Shown one piece after another: positions 1 through 5,981 of a stretch of 5,981 nt of DNA (position 1 is its first letter; each line of letters starts with the position of its first letter). The position numbers were made by a program, and so were the translations under genes. The notes under the pieces are model-generated. The model searched no databases. It was given only the letters and a program-made list of their open reading frames with translations, and was not told the origin of the DNA. This DNA is from JANLQX01 sp043775075 (GTDB lineage Bacteria > Actinomycetota > Acidimicrobiia > Acidimicrobiales > JANYDT01), in assembly GCA_043775075.1 (NCBI GenBank), contig JAYVSS010000057.1:1-5981 (forward strand), in the 5' to 3' direction.

Positions 1-457
1 GGCGCTCGGCATCGTCGACGATGCCGGGGGCCGCCAGATCGCCGACAATCGACGACTCCATCCGCGCCACCACTCGGACCACATCGACCGGCTGCCACCC
101 AGAGGTCCAGCAGGCCTGCAATCGCCGAGACAGCGCTTCGCCGAAAACGATGGAGAGCACTGCCCCGTCCGATGGTGGTGTGCCCGCCAGACTGAGTGTG
201 GCCGCGCCATTCGCACCGCCGAGCTGGCTAAGACGGTCGACAATGAGATCAAGCCCGAACTGGTCGTCGTCAACGTGCGCCTGAACGGCGCCAACGATGA
301 GCTCGGCGACGATCAGCGACCGACGGTCCTCGGACCAGGTTGGCTCGCTGATGGGATCGTCGGGCGAGGACGCATGGCGCTCTCGACGGCGGGCCGAGAG
401 CCGTTCCTCCTCCGCTCGCCGCTTTTCGTTCTGTTTCTTTCGGTTGTTCTGACTCAT
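1..457 (-). CDS. Partial hypothetical protein, N-terminal part, possibly DUF2786 type
   Basis: The frame is open from an ATG at 457-455 down to base 1, giving 152 codons with no stop; the C-terminus lies outside the window. The start is supported by GGAG seven bases upstream. Residues 4-28 are almost all charged or polar (RKKQNEKRRAEEERLSARRR), likely a basic helix or disordered tail. Residues 45-80 look helical. Residues 116-130 read CWTSGWQPVDVVRVV, resembling the GWQPxDxxR segment found before or beside the DUF2786 domain in actinobacterial proteins; that resemblance is from memory. The DUF2786 domain itself would lie beyond the edge, so no function is assigned. It follows the luciferase-like oxidoreductase on the same strand after 98 bases, so shared transcription is possible but not shown. 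I am confident that it is coding, much less so of the family. Confidence 0.6.
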   Translation of the reverse strand, partial: MSQNNRKKQNEKRRAEEERLSARRRERHASSPDDPISEPTWSEDRRSLIVAELIVGAVQAHVDDDQFGLDLIVDRLSQLGGANGAATLSLAGTPPSDGAVLSIVFGEALSRRLQACWTSGWQPVDVVRVVARMESSIVGDLAAPGIVDDAER

Positions 458-555
458 CCACTTGCTCCGGTCACCGCCGAGCACGTTCATCGTGCGGTTG
501 CGGCGCGCCCAACGTACGCCGGGGGGTGTGACACTCTCGCCCGTTGCTCCTGCGG

Positions 556-1449
556 TTACAGCAGGGTGGCGAGGAACTGTTGGGTCCGGGCCTTCTCTTC
601 GGTAGTTCCGAAGATGCTGGCACACAGCTCGGTGGCACCGGAGTCAGCCACCCGTTGGATATGGGCGGCGATAGCTGCTTCGTCTCCCACAATGGCGATG
701 TCGGCCGGGCCCGCAGCGCCCTCGCGATCGAGCACGGCGCGATACGAGGGCAGTTGTCCGTAGATGGCGAAATCCTTGGCCGCCTTGGCTTTGGCGGCGT
801 CGACATCGTTGGTTAGACAGACGGGCAGACCGACGACGGTTTGCGGCGTTGGCCGACCCGCCTCGTTGGCCGCCGCATGCATCGACGGGATGATGTGATC
901 GCCAATGGTCCGCGGCCCGGTCATCCAGAGAATGGTGCCGTCGGCCAGCGTCCCGGCCAAGCGAAGCATCGCTGGTGCGAGCGCAGCAATCAGGATTGGG
1001 AACGGGGCAACGGCGGGGGCCTGCACCGAACCCTTAAACGTAAGCGCGCTTCCAGTAAACGAAACCTGGCGATCGCGCACAAGCGGCCCGAGGATGGAAA
1101 GGTATTCGCGCATATGAATTGCAGGCTTGTCAAACGACATCCCATACATCCCTTCAATCACCACTTGATGGGAGAGTCCGATACCAAGGACGAGACGGCC
1201 CTCGGTGGCGTCCTGGGCAGTGAGCGCGAGCTGCGCCATCGTCATCGGATGACGCGGATAGGTCGGCACCACGGCAGTACCAAACGTGATGTTCTTCACC
1301 GTCGTTCCAGCCACGGCGATCGCCGCCAGGGTTTCCAGGCCGAAAATTTGGGAGCTCCACACGGTGGAGAAGCCGGCATCGGCCACTGTCTGACACTCCT
1401 TCACATAGGACGAGACAGTCACAGGGGCAAGAAAGATTCCGAGGCGCAT
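556..1449 (-). CDS. LLM-class flavin/F420-dependent oxidoreductase
   Basis: A 297-residue luciferase-like TIM-barrel oxidoreductase. Family members transfer hydride or oxygen using FMN or coenzyme F420; the substrate cannot be read from sequence. It starts MRLGIFLAP, the usual first strand of the barrel. It continues with GTAVVPTYPRHP (residues 57-68), GRLVLGIGLSH (84-94), a phosphate-binding-type stretch around ALAPAMLRLAGTLADG (156-171) and IVGD (253-256) near the end. The layout resembles the actinobacterial F420-dependent group typified by MSMEG_4879, recalled rather than searched. The frame extends to an ATG at 1506, but those 19 extra residues (rich in Gly, Ala and Pro) precede the conserved first strand, so I chose 1449. 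GGGAAAG lies about 8 bases upstream, with GAGGG also very close to the ATG. It ends in TAA and has no signal peptide, so it is cytoplasmic. It is divergent from the AceE-like gene. Confidence 0.9.
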   Translation of the reverse strand: MRLGIFLAPVTVSSYVKECQTVADAGFSTVWSSQIFGLETLAAIAVAGTTVKNITFGTAVVPTYPRHPMTMAQLALTAQDATEGRLVLGIGLSHQVVIEGMYGMSFDKPAIHMREYLSILGPLVRDRQVSFTGSALTFKGSVQAPAVAPFPILIAALAPAMLRLAGTLADGTILWMTGPRTIGDHIIPSMHAAANEAGRPTPQTVVGLPVCLTNDVDAAKAKAAKDFAIYGQLPSYRAVLDREGAAGPADIAIVGDEAAIAAHIQRVADSGATELCASIFGTTEEKARTQQFLATLL

Positions 1450-1591
1450 ACCCTCATCTTTCCCTGCACCCGGGGTCACCGCCATTCGCCCGGCGGCCCC
1501 GGCCATCGCCTCGAAGCTGCTGCGGCGCGATCAGGGGCAGAGGTGGTTTGGCGAGGCGGATCCGGCTACGCCAGCGCTACCGGCATTCCGC
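1450..1591. promoter_or_regulatory. Divergent intergenic region
   Basis: About 142 bases separate the oxidoreductase start (1449, minus) from the first possible start of the AceE-like gene (1592, plus), so promoters for both should lie here by position. I see no convincing -35/-10 pair, operator palindrome or riboswitch. If the AceE-like gene really starts at GTG 1652, the region extends to 1651 and then includes the purine-rich stretch AGAAGGGGAA at 1611-1620. The call rests on gene orientation only. Confidence 0.35.
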
Positions 1592-4030
1592 GTGGTGGAA
1601 CGCTGTTCCGAGAAGGGGAACATCAGAGAACGCACCACTATTCTCGAGAGTGTGGCTTCCCTTCTCGACGACCCGATCGCTCCGCTCCGTCCCCACCCCG
1701 ATCTCGCCACCCTCATGGCCATCGAGAAGCGGGTCCTGTGGCTGGCGTGTCGCATGATCGATCACGCCAATCATGATCGACCCAACGCCGACGGCATCAA
1801 GGTTGGTGGCCATCAGGCAAGCACTGCGTCGATGGTAAGTCTACTTACTGCTTTGTATTTTTCCCATCTGGAACCCGGGGACCGGGTGAGCGTGAAGCCC
1901 CATGCATCGCCCGCCTACCACGCCATCACCTACCTCACCGGGCACCTGGACCGCCGCTACCTCACCACGCTTCGGGAGAAGGGCGGCCTCCAGGCCTACC
2001 CATCGCGAACCAAAGATCCGGACCCGATCGACTTCTCCACCGGTTCCGTCGGTCTTGGTGTGGCCGCTCCCCTGTTTGCGGCGACGGTGCGGCGGTACAC
2101 CGACGCCCACTTCGGAACCACAGGTCGCGTTCCCCGGTACATCGCCTTGATGGGCGACGCCGAGCTGGACGAAGGCAACGTGTGGGAAGCCATCGCCGAC
2201 CCCGCCGTACAGGGCCTCGGAAATGTCACATGGGTGGTGGACCTGAACCGTCAGTCTCTCGACCGTGTTGTCCCGGGCATTAAGTCCGCGCGCTTACAGA
2301 AGATGTTTGCGGACAATGGGTGGAACGTTGTTGAAGCGAAGTATGGGCGCATACTTCAGGCGGCGTTCTCCCGTCCCGGAGGGTCCTCGCTCCGGACCTG
2401 TATCGACGAGATGCCGAACGAGGTTTACCAATCGTTCTTCGCCCTGAAGGGAGCGCCCCTGCGCGAGGCGTTCTACGGTCGGGCGTCGAATGAGGTCCGG
2501 CGATTCCTCGATCAAGTGCCCGATGAATCGCTCGCCTCGTTGCTGCAAAACCTCGGTGGGCACGACCTGACGGAATTACTAAGTGCCTATAGTGCTGCGG
2601 ATGCAGTGACCGATCGCCCGACCGTGGTCTTCGCCTACACGATCAAGGGCAACGGTCTTCCCATGGCCGGCGATCCGCTCAACCACGCAGCCTTGATGAC
2701 AAAGAAGCAGGTCGAAGAGTTCCGTGACTCCCTCGGTCTCACCGAAGCGAACGAGTGGGATGGCTTTACTGCGGGTTCGGCCGAACAGGCACTCTGCGAT
2801 CGAGCCAGCGCAGCGATCGCTCCGAAACAGAAGGTGCTCCACAGTGCCTGGCCGCGCGTACCCAGCGAAACCGAAGTGCTGGCCGGTGTCGCCGGTGCGA
2901 AGCCATCATCGACACAGGAGACGTTCGGCAAGATTCTCGTCAACCTCGCACGACTGCCCGAGGTGGCCGAACGCATGGTGACCACGGCGCCGGACGTCGC
3001 CGTGTCCACGAACCTCGGCGGATGGATCAACAAGGTCGGCGTGTTCTCGCCGGAAGCGCAGGAGGATCTCCGGCCCGGCGATCTTTTACGGTGGATCCAG
3101 GGGCCGACGGGTCAGCACATCGAGCTCGGTATCAGCGAGATGAACCTGTTCATACTGCTCGGCATGCTCGGTCTCTCCGCCGACCTCAACGGTCAGCCGT
3201 TGCTGCCGATCGGCACCGTGTACGACCCGTTTGTCTGTCGCGGTCTGGATGCGTTTATCTACGCCGTGTATTCCGGAGCGCGTTTCGTCGTCGCCGGGAC
3301 ACCGGCCGGGACCACGCTGTCGTATGAAGGTGGCGCCCATCAGTCCACGATCACGGCGTCGATCGGTCTTGAGTTGCCCGGTGTGTGTTTCGCCGAACCG
3401 GCCTATGGCACCGCCCTCGACTGGATGCTGTGCGACTCGCTCAATCGGCTCGGTGATGTCGACGGTGAAGCCATGTATCTGCGCCTCACTACCCGCCCCC
3501 TCGATCAGGCTCCGTTCGAGGCGGCTCGTGCCCGGCTCGGCAACGATGAACTCCGTCGCCAGGTCCTGTCGGGTGGCTATCGGCTCATCGACGCCACCGC
3601 CCTCGCCCACACCGGCGCGCCCGTTGTCACCCTCGTTTCGAGCGGGGCAACAATGCCTGAGGTCGTCCGAGCGGCGGCACTGTTGGCGGATGAAGGGGTG
3701 GCCGCGCAGGTGGTCGATGTGACGTCGCTCGATCGGTTGTACCGGGCGTGGCGGGGCACGTTGCGCACCGGTGTGTCTTCGGTCAGTCGTACGCGCGCTG
3801 ATGATCATCTGGCCATGCTGTTCGGTGGCGAGTCTCGTCATGCGCCGATGGTCACCGTGCACGATGCATCGCCCCACGCCATGGCCTGGCTTGGATCGAT
3901 CTTCGGCGCACCGGTGACCGCGCTGGGCGTCGACATGTTCGGCCAATCAGCGTCGATCGTGGACACCTACAAACTTCACGGCCTCGACACCGACACCATC
4001 GTGAACGCTGCACTAGTCGCTCTGGAATAG
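1592..4030 (+). CDS. AceE-like transketolase-family thiamine-diphosphate enzyme
   Basis: An 812-residue enzyme related to homodimeric pyruvate dehydrogenase E1 (AceE) and transketolase. Residues 72-74 are GGH and 104-107 HASP. The thiamine-diphosphate/Mg motif is GDAELDEGN (188-196), with N219 in DLNRQSLD. IKGNGLP (351-357) and N364-H365 match the AceE active-site loop. The pyrimidine domain has E516 in GISEMN, the expected cofactor-activating glutamate, and H583 in EGGAHQST. The C-terminal domain carries GVDMFGQSASIVDTYKLHG (779-797). All key residues look intact. It is shorter than E. coli AceE (about 887 residues), mostly at the N-terminus, where AceE binds E2. No E2 or E3 gene is in view, so a role outside the classical complex is likely and the substrate is unknown. 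The start is uncertain: GTG 1592 has no Shine-Dalgarno and GTG 1652 is an alternative. Conserved sequence begins near residue 39, so either would work. Stop TAG. Confidence 0.88.
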   Translation: MVERCSEKGNIRERTTILESVASLLDDPIAPLRPHPDLATLMAIEKRVLWLACRMIDHANHDRPNADGIKVGGHQASTASMVSLLTALYFSHLEPGDRVSVKPHASPAYHAITYLTGHLDRRYLTTLREKGGLQAYPSRTKDPDPIDFSTGSVGLGVAAPLFAATVRRYTDAHFGTTGRVPRYIALMGDAELDEGNVWEAIADPAVQGLGNVTWVVDLNRQSLDRVVPGIKSARLQKMFADNGWNVVEAKYGRILQAAFSRPGGSSLRTCIDEMPNEVYQSFFALKGAPLREAFYGRASNEVRRFLDQVPDESLASLLQNLGGHDLTELLSAYSAADAVTDRPTVVFAYTIKGNGLPMAGDPLNHAALMTKKQVEEFRDSLGLTEANEWDGFTAGSAEQALCDRASAAIAPKQKVLHSAWPRVPSETEVLAGVAGAKPSSTQETFGKILVNLARLPEVAERMVTTAPDVAVSTNLGGWINKVGVFSPEAQEDLRPGDLLRWIQGPTGQHIELGISEMNLFILLGMLGLSADLNGQPLLPIGTVYDPFVCRGLDAFIYAVYSGARFVVAGTPAGTTLSYEGGAHQSTITASIGLELPGVCFAEPAYGTALDWMLCDSLNRLGDVDGEAMYLRLTTRPLDQAPFEAARARLGNDELRRQVLSGGYRLIDATALAHTGAPVVTLVSSGATMPEVVRAAALLADEGVAAQVVDVTSLDRLYRAWRGTLRTGVSSVSRTRADDHLAMLFGGESRHAPMVTVHDASPHAMAWLGSIFGAPVTALGVDMFGQSASIVDTYKLHGLDTDTIVNAALVALE

Positions 4031-4092
4031 TCCCGCTGGAGCAGCTCCCCGGCAAAGGCTCGCGCCCGCTCTCAGCCGAGCAATACCTCGAG

Positions 4093-4147
4093 CCAGTGTC
4101 GAAAAAACGCAGCAGTGGCAGAAAAACGCTGCGCATTTTCGACACTG
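4093..4147 (-). repeat. Palindromic repeat element, copy A
   Basis: This 55-base imperfect palindrome shares a family with the one at 5180-5234, in opposite orientation. Its outer arms are a perfect 12-bp inverted repeat: CAGTGTCGAAAA at 4094-4105 and TTTTCGACACTG at 4136-4147. After a 2x2 internal mismatch, an inner stem CGCAGC (4108-4113) pairs with GCTGCG (4128-4133), leaving a 14-base loop. Over the core (4093-4140, read on the minus strand) 40 of 48 aligned columns match copy B, with one gap, by hand alignment. The element contains the GTG start of the downstream gene. It resembles a REP- or MITE-like sequence; genome copy number is unknown. Confidence 0.75.
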
Positions 4148-5145
4148 ATGCGGAAATCCGCCAAGCCAAAGTCCAGCAGGTCCAGACCACCGAGCGCCAC
4201 CTCCACGGGGTGAGCGAGCGAACCCTTCAACAGCAGGCCAAGGACGGCGTGCTGGAGCGGCTGGCGCCGGGCCAGTACCTCGTTGTTGATGACGTCACCC
4301 CGGAACAACGTTGGCTCGCTCGCCTCACTGCCAACCTCCGACGCGCGCCAGCGGGAAGTGCAATAAGCCACCGGGCGGCTGCACGGCTGCACGGCTTGGA
4401 AGGCTTCACCATTGGACCGCTCCATGAGGATATAAGCGTGCCTACGAATTCCGGTTGGCGCACTCGACCAGCAATTCGGTGCGGGGCCGTCGACGATGCT
4501 GATGTCATCATCATCAACGGTCTACGAGTGACGTCGGTTGCGCGCACGCTCGCTGATCTCGGTCGGGTCGTCGGGCCGGACGAGCTTGAGTTCGCCGTCG
4601 AACATGCCCTGCGGGGCGACGATCGACGCAAACCCGACGTATGGAACACTGACCTTCTTGCCGATCTGCAACGACGCGCGTCAGTACAAAATTTTCCCTG
4701 CCTCCGCACGCTCCGAGTGGTGTTGGATCGGCGCGGTAACCAGCGTCCGTGCGGGAGCTACGCCGAGACTCGTATCGCTCAGGCAATGCGTGAACGCGGC
4801 CTCTCGCTCACCCGGCAACCGACTGTGGCCGTCTACAACGGTCGCCAGAGACGTACATACTTCCCTGACTTTGCCGACCTTCACCGCGGAATCCTCATCG
4901 AGATCGACGGAGCAATCGGGCACGCCGGTGACGAGAAATGGGACCGCGACGATCGGCGACAAAACGAGCTGGTTCGAGGGTTTCGGGTCGTTCGTTTCCA
5001 TGCCCGCAAGGTCCTCGCTGACCCGGATGCGGTCGCCGACGAAATCGTCAAACTGCTCGCGGCAAGGCCAGGGCGAGCCGAGCGGTGGACTTCGTTCGGC
5101 GCATCCGTGACGATTGTCGATCAATCAGCAACCATCCGGTTCTGA
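4096..5145 (+). CDS. AbiEi-type winged-helix protein with DUF559/Vsr-like nuclease domain
   Basis: A 349-residue protein with two recognisable parts. Residues about 28-64 (GVSERTLQQQAKDGVLERL, then GQYLV) form the winged helix typical of AbiEi-family antitoxin-like proteins. It is followed by SHRAAARLHGL (91-101) and VTSVARTLADLGRVV (145-159), the linker usual in these fusions. Residues about 220-322 form a DUF559/Vsr-like nuclease fold: SYAETRI with E224, YFPDFAD with D258, IEIDG with E269 and D271, then DDRRQNELVRGFRVVRF (285-301). The candidate acidic residues are present, so it may be an active endonuclease; the target is unknown. No toxin partner is adjacent. GTG 4096 is the first start in a frame open from 3802. 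The next in-frame GTG (4210) would cut the winged helix. No good Shine-Dalgarno is seen. Residues 1-17 are encoded by the palindromic repeat. Downstream 127 bases separate it from a convergent gene. Confidence 0.85.
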   Translation: MSKKRSSGRKTLRIFDTDAEIRQAKVQQVQTTERHLHGVSERTLQQQAKDGVLERLAPGQYLVVDDVTPEQRWLARLTANLRRAPAGSAISHRAAARLHGLEGFTIGPLHEDISVPTNSGWRTRPAIRCGAVDDADVIIINGLRVTSVARTLADLGRVVGPDELEFAVEHALRGDDRRKPDVWNTDLLADLQRRASVQNFPCLRTLRVVLDRRGNQRPCGSYAETRIAQAMRERGLSLTRQPTVAVYNGRQRRTYFPDFADLHRGILIEIDGAIGHAGDEKWDRDDRRQNELVRGFRVVRFHARKVLADPDAVADEIVKLLAARPGRAERWTSFGASVTIVDQSATIRF

Positions 5146-5179
5146 GCCCCAGGCGCCCGATACCGTTGTGGACCAACGG

Positions 5180-5234
5180 CCATGGCGGAAAAACGCAGCG
5201 TTTTTTTGCCTTTGTTGCGGTTTTTCGCCACTGG
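5180..5234 (+). repeat. Palindromic repeat element, copy B
   Basis: The second 55-base copy of the element at 4093-4147, now in plus orientation, lies 34 bases after the nuclease gene's stop. Conserved blocks include CGCAGCGTTTTT, TGCC, TGCG, TTTTTCG and CACTGG. It folds on itself: GGCG/AAAAA/CGCA at 5184-5197 pairs with TGCG/TTTTT/CGCC at 5216-5229, with one bulged base on each side. The left end CCATGGCG looks like a one-base-deleted form of CCAGTGGCG. It lies outside any gene and overlaps the next hairpin by nine bases. Confidence 0.72.
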
Positions 5235-5266
5235 TCGGCGCCACCGGTCGGCGCCGACCAGTGGCG
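5226..5266. terminator. Perfect 17-bp inverted repeat between convergent genes
   Basis: CGCCACTGGTCGGCGCC at 5226-5242 is exactly reverse-complemented at 5250-5266, with a 7-base loop (5243-5249). It sits between two converging stops (5145 plus, 5275-5273 minus), so a bidirectional terminator role is natural by position. Neither side has a U-tract straight after the stem, so a classical intrinsic terminator is not shown; it could be a U-less hairpin or simply a repeat product. The left arm includes the last nine bases of repeat copy B, and the right arm is its mirror image, giving a tail-to-tail repeat end. Confidence 0.5.
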
Positions 5267-5272
5267 CTTCAG

Positions 5273-5981
5273 TTATGGCGCAAGGAGGATGGCTTCCGCC
5301 GCCGCCAGGCCGGACAGAGCGGCGCCCTCGATCTTTGCCGCACCGAAGGCATCGCCGGCAAAGACCAGCGTGGTGCCCGGAATTGGCTCGACCGGTAGAC
5401 ATGCGCCGTGATGGCCCACAAGAGGACGTGCATACTTCCAACGCTTCAGTTCAGCGTTCAACACGTTCGCATCACCTACATAGTGACGGGCGGCGTCAAG
5501 AAGGTACGTGCGCAGAGTATCGATGTCGTCATCGAAATGACCGGCGGAGAACTCGTCGTTGGTATGAAAGGTCACCGCCGGAACTTCGGAGATGCCCTTC
5601 GCAAGGTTGTCGCCAACGAACGAAAAGATGTCATCGTCGTCAGCGGTGAGTTGAAGTCCACCGGGAAACGGGATACCACTCGGTCGATCGAGGGTGACCA
5701 ACAGGGCAAAGCAGGGCGTGTAGGTGACCGCGAGCAATGAGGACTCGGCCTCTTCCGGAAGTGGTAGCCAACCGTTCTCGCAGAGGGCCAATGATTGTGG
5801 CACTGGAGGTGTCAAAATCACGGAGTCGCTCTCCCATCGACGACCATCTTCGGTCGTCAGGGACAGCGACGAATCGAACCCGGCCACCGAACGCAGCTCG
5901 ACTCCGCACTCCACGTCAGCCGTTGCCCCAAGCAGTTTGGCAATCGTGCTCATGCCTCCTTCTGCGCAGTATCGCGGGTAA
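5273..5981 (-). CDS. Partial renalase/amine-oxidase-like FAD-dependent oxidoreductase, C-terminal part
   Basis: The visible part is 235 codons, and the frame stays open to the right edge, so the N-terminal dinucleotide-binding domain lies outside the window. The first residues, YPRYCAEGGMSTIAKLL, match the conserved PGMSxLAxxL helix in the middle of renalase-like and amine-oxidase-like flavoproteins. The ATG at 5953, though preceded by AGAAGGAGGC, is therefore internal. DSVILTPPVPQ follows the pattern of strands leading to the flavin domain. The end carries KRWKYARP (visible residues about 179-186) and AGDAFGAAKIEGAALSGLAAAEAIL, the family's C-terminal FAD-binding segment with GDAF starting near residue 209. 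These are soluble flavoenzymes that oxidise amines or reduced nicotinamides; the substrate here is unknown. It stops with TAA and converges on the nuclease gene across a hairpin-rich gap. Confidence 0.85.
   Translation of the reverse strand, partial: YPRYCAEGGMSTIAKLLGATADVECGVELRSVAGFDSSLSLTTEDGRRWESDSVILTPPVPQSLALCENGWLPLPEEAESSLLAVTYTPCFALLVTLDRPSGIPFPGGLQLTADDDDIFSFVGDNLAKGISEVPAVTFHTNDEFSAGHFDDDIDTLRTYLLDAARHYVGDANVLNAELKRWKYARPLVGHHGACLPVEPIPGTTLVFAGDAFGAAKIEGAALSGLAAAEAILLAP

Noticed and set aside
481..495. Small hairpin GCACG-TTCAT-CGTGC between the oxidoreductase and the left-edge gene
   Set aside because: The stem is only five base pairs with no U-tract on either strand, within chance expectation for high-GC DNA.
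841..1776. 311-residue plus-strand open frame opposite the luciferase-like oxidoreductase
   Set aside because: It lies antisense to a well-supported LLM gene and runs into the AceE-like gene in another frame. Its Arg/His/Gly-rich composition is that of a high-GC shadow frame, with no recognisable domain.
1841..1870. AT-richer patch in the AceE-like gene
   Set aside because: It sits within the conserved reading frame (VSLLTALYFSHL), so codon choice for hydrophobic residues explains it without insertion or transfer.
3086..3946. 286-residue minus-strand open frame inside the AceE-like gene
   Set aside because: It is fully antisense to the conserved pyrimidine-binding and C-terminal domains of that enzyme, is rich in Arg, Gly and His, and has no family motif.
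4058..4081. Possible terminator for the AceE-like gene, GCTCG paired with CGAGC
   Set aside because: It is a five-bp stem with a 14-base loop and no U-tract; too weak to call.
5182..5649. Plus-strand open frame starting MAEKRSVFLPLLRFF, similar to a minus-strand frame at 4190-3852
   Set aside because: The shared peptide is a by-product of the palindromic repeat read in the same relative frame. Each frame then runs antisense into an unrelated real gene.
5951..5953. ATG with a near-perfect AGAAGGAGG upstream, as the start of the FAD enzyme
   Set aside because: The frame stays open upstream to the edge, and the flanking residues EGGMSTIAKLL fit an internal conserved helix of the renalase-like family. 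The Shine-Dalgarno-like bases code for Glu-Gly-Gly, and the spacing of about one base is too short.

Overview
The window is high-GC, densely coding DNA with no RNA gene, CRISPR array or recognisable transposase. A flavin/F420-type luciferase-like oxidoreductase, a nuclease-like protein with an AbiEi-type winged helix, and a protein with a DUF2786-style segment together suggest an actinobacterium, possibly of the Acidimicrobiia. This is inferred from gene content and base composition, not from a phylogenetic marker.

Layout. (1) Positions 1-457, minus strand: the first 152 codons of a protein that runs off the left edge. It has a charged N-terminus and a GWQP segment like that of actinobacterial DUF2786 proteins. 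(2) Positions 556-1449, minus strand: a complete luciferase-like (LLM) oxidoreductase, upstream of gene 1 on the same strand with a 98-base gap. (3) Positions 1450-1591: a divergent intergenic region of about 140 bases. (4) Positions 1592-4030, plus strand: a large thiamine-diphosphate enzyme of the AceE-like transketolase family. The start is uncertain; the catalytic motifs are intact. (5) Positions 4096-5145, plus strand: an AbiEi-type winged-helix protein with a DUF559/Vsr-like nuclease domain. (6) Positions 5146-5272: a convergent intergenic region rich in hairpins. (7) Positions 5273-5981, minus strand: the C-terminal 235 residues of a renalase/amine-oxidase-like FAD enzyme, cut by the right edge.

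The most unusual structure surrounds gene 5. Two copies of one 55-base imperfect palindrome (4093-4147 and 5180-5234) flank it in opposite orientation, with matching CCAGTG/CACTGG ends facing outward. The left copy contains the GTG start and encodes the first 17 residues. The right copy runs into a perfect 17-bp inverted repeat (5226-5266) whose far arm repeats the element's terminal sequence. This looks like a REP/BIME- or MITE-like repeat family bracketing an accessory nuclease gene among metabolic genes.

The metabolic genes (LLM oxidoreductase, AceE-like enzyme, FAD oxidoreductase) do not form an evident pathway. The AceE-like gene has no E2/E3 partner in view, and the strand layout allows at most one shared transcript (LLM oxidoreductase to gene 1).
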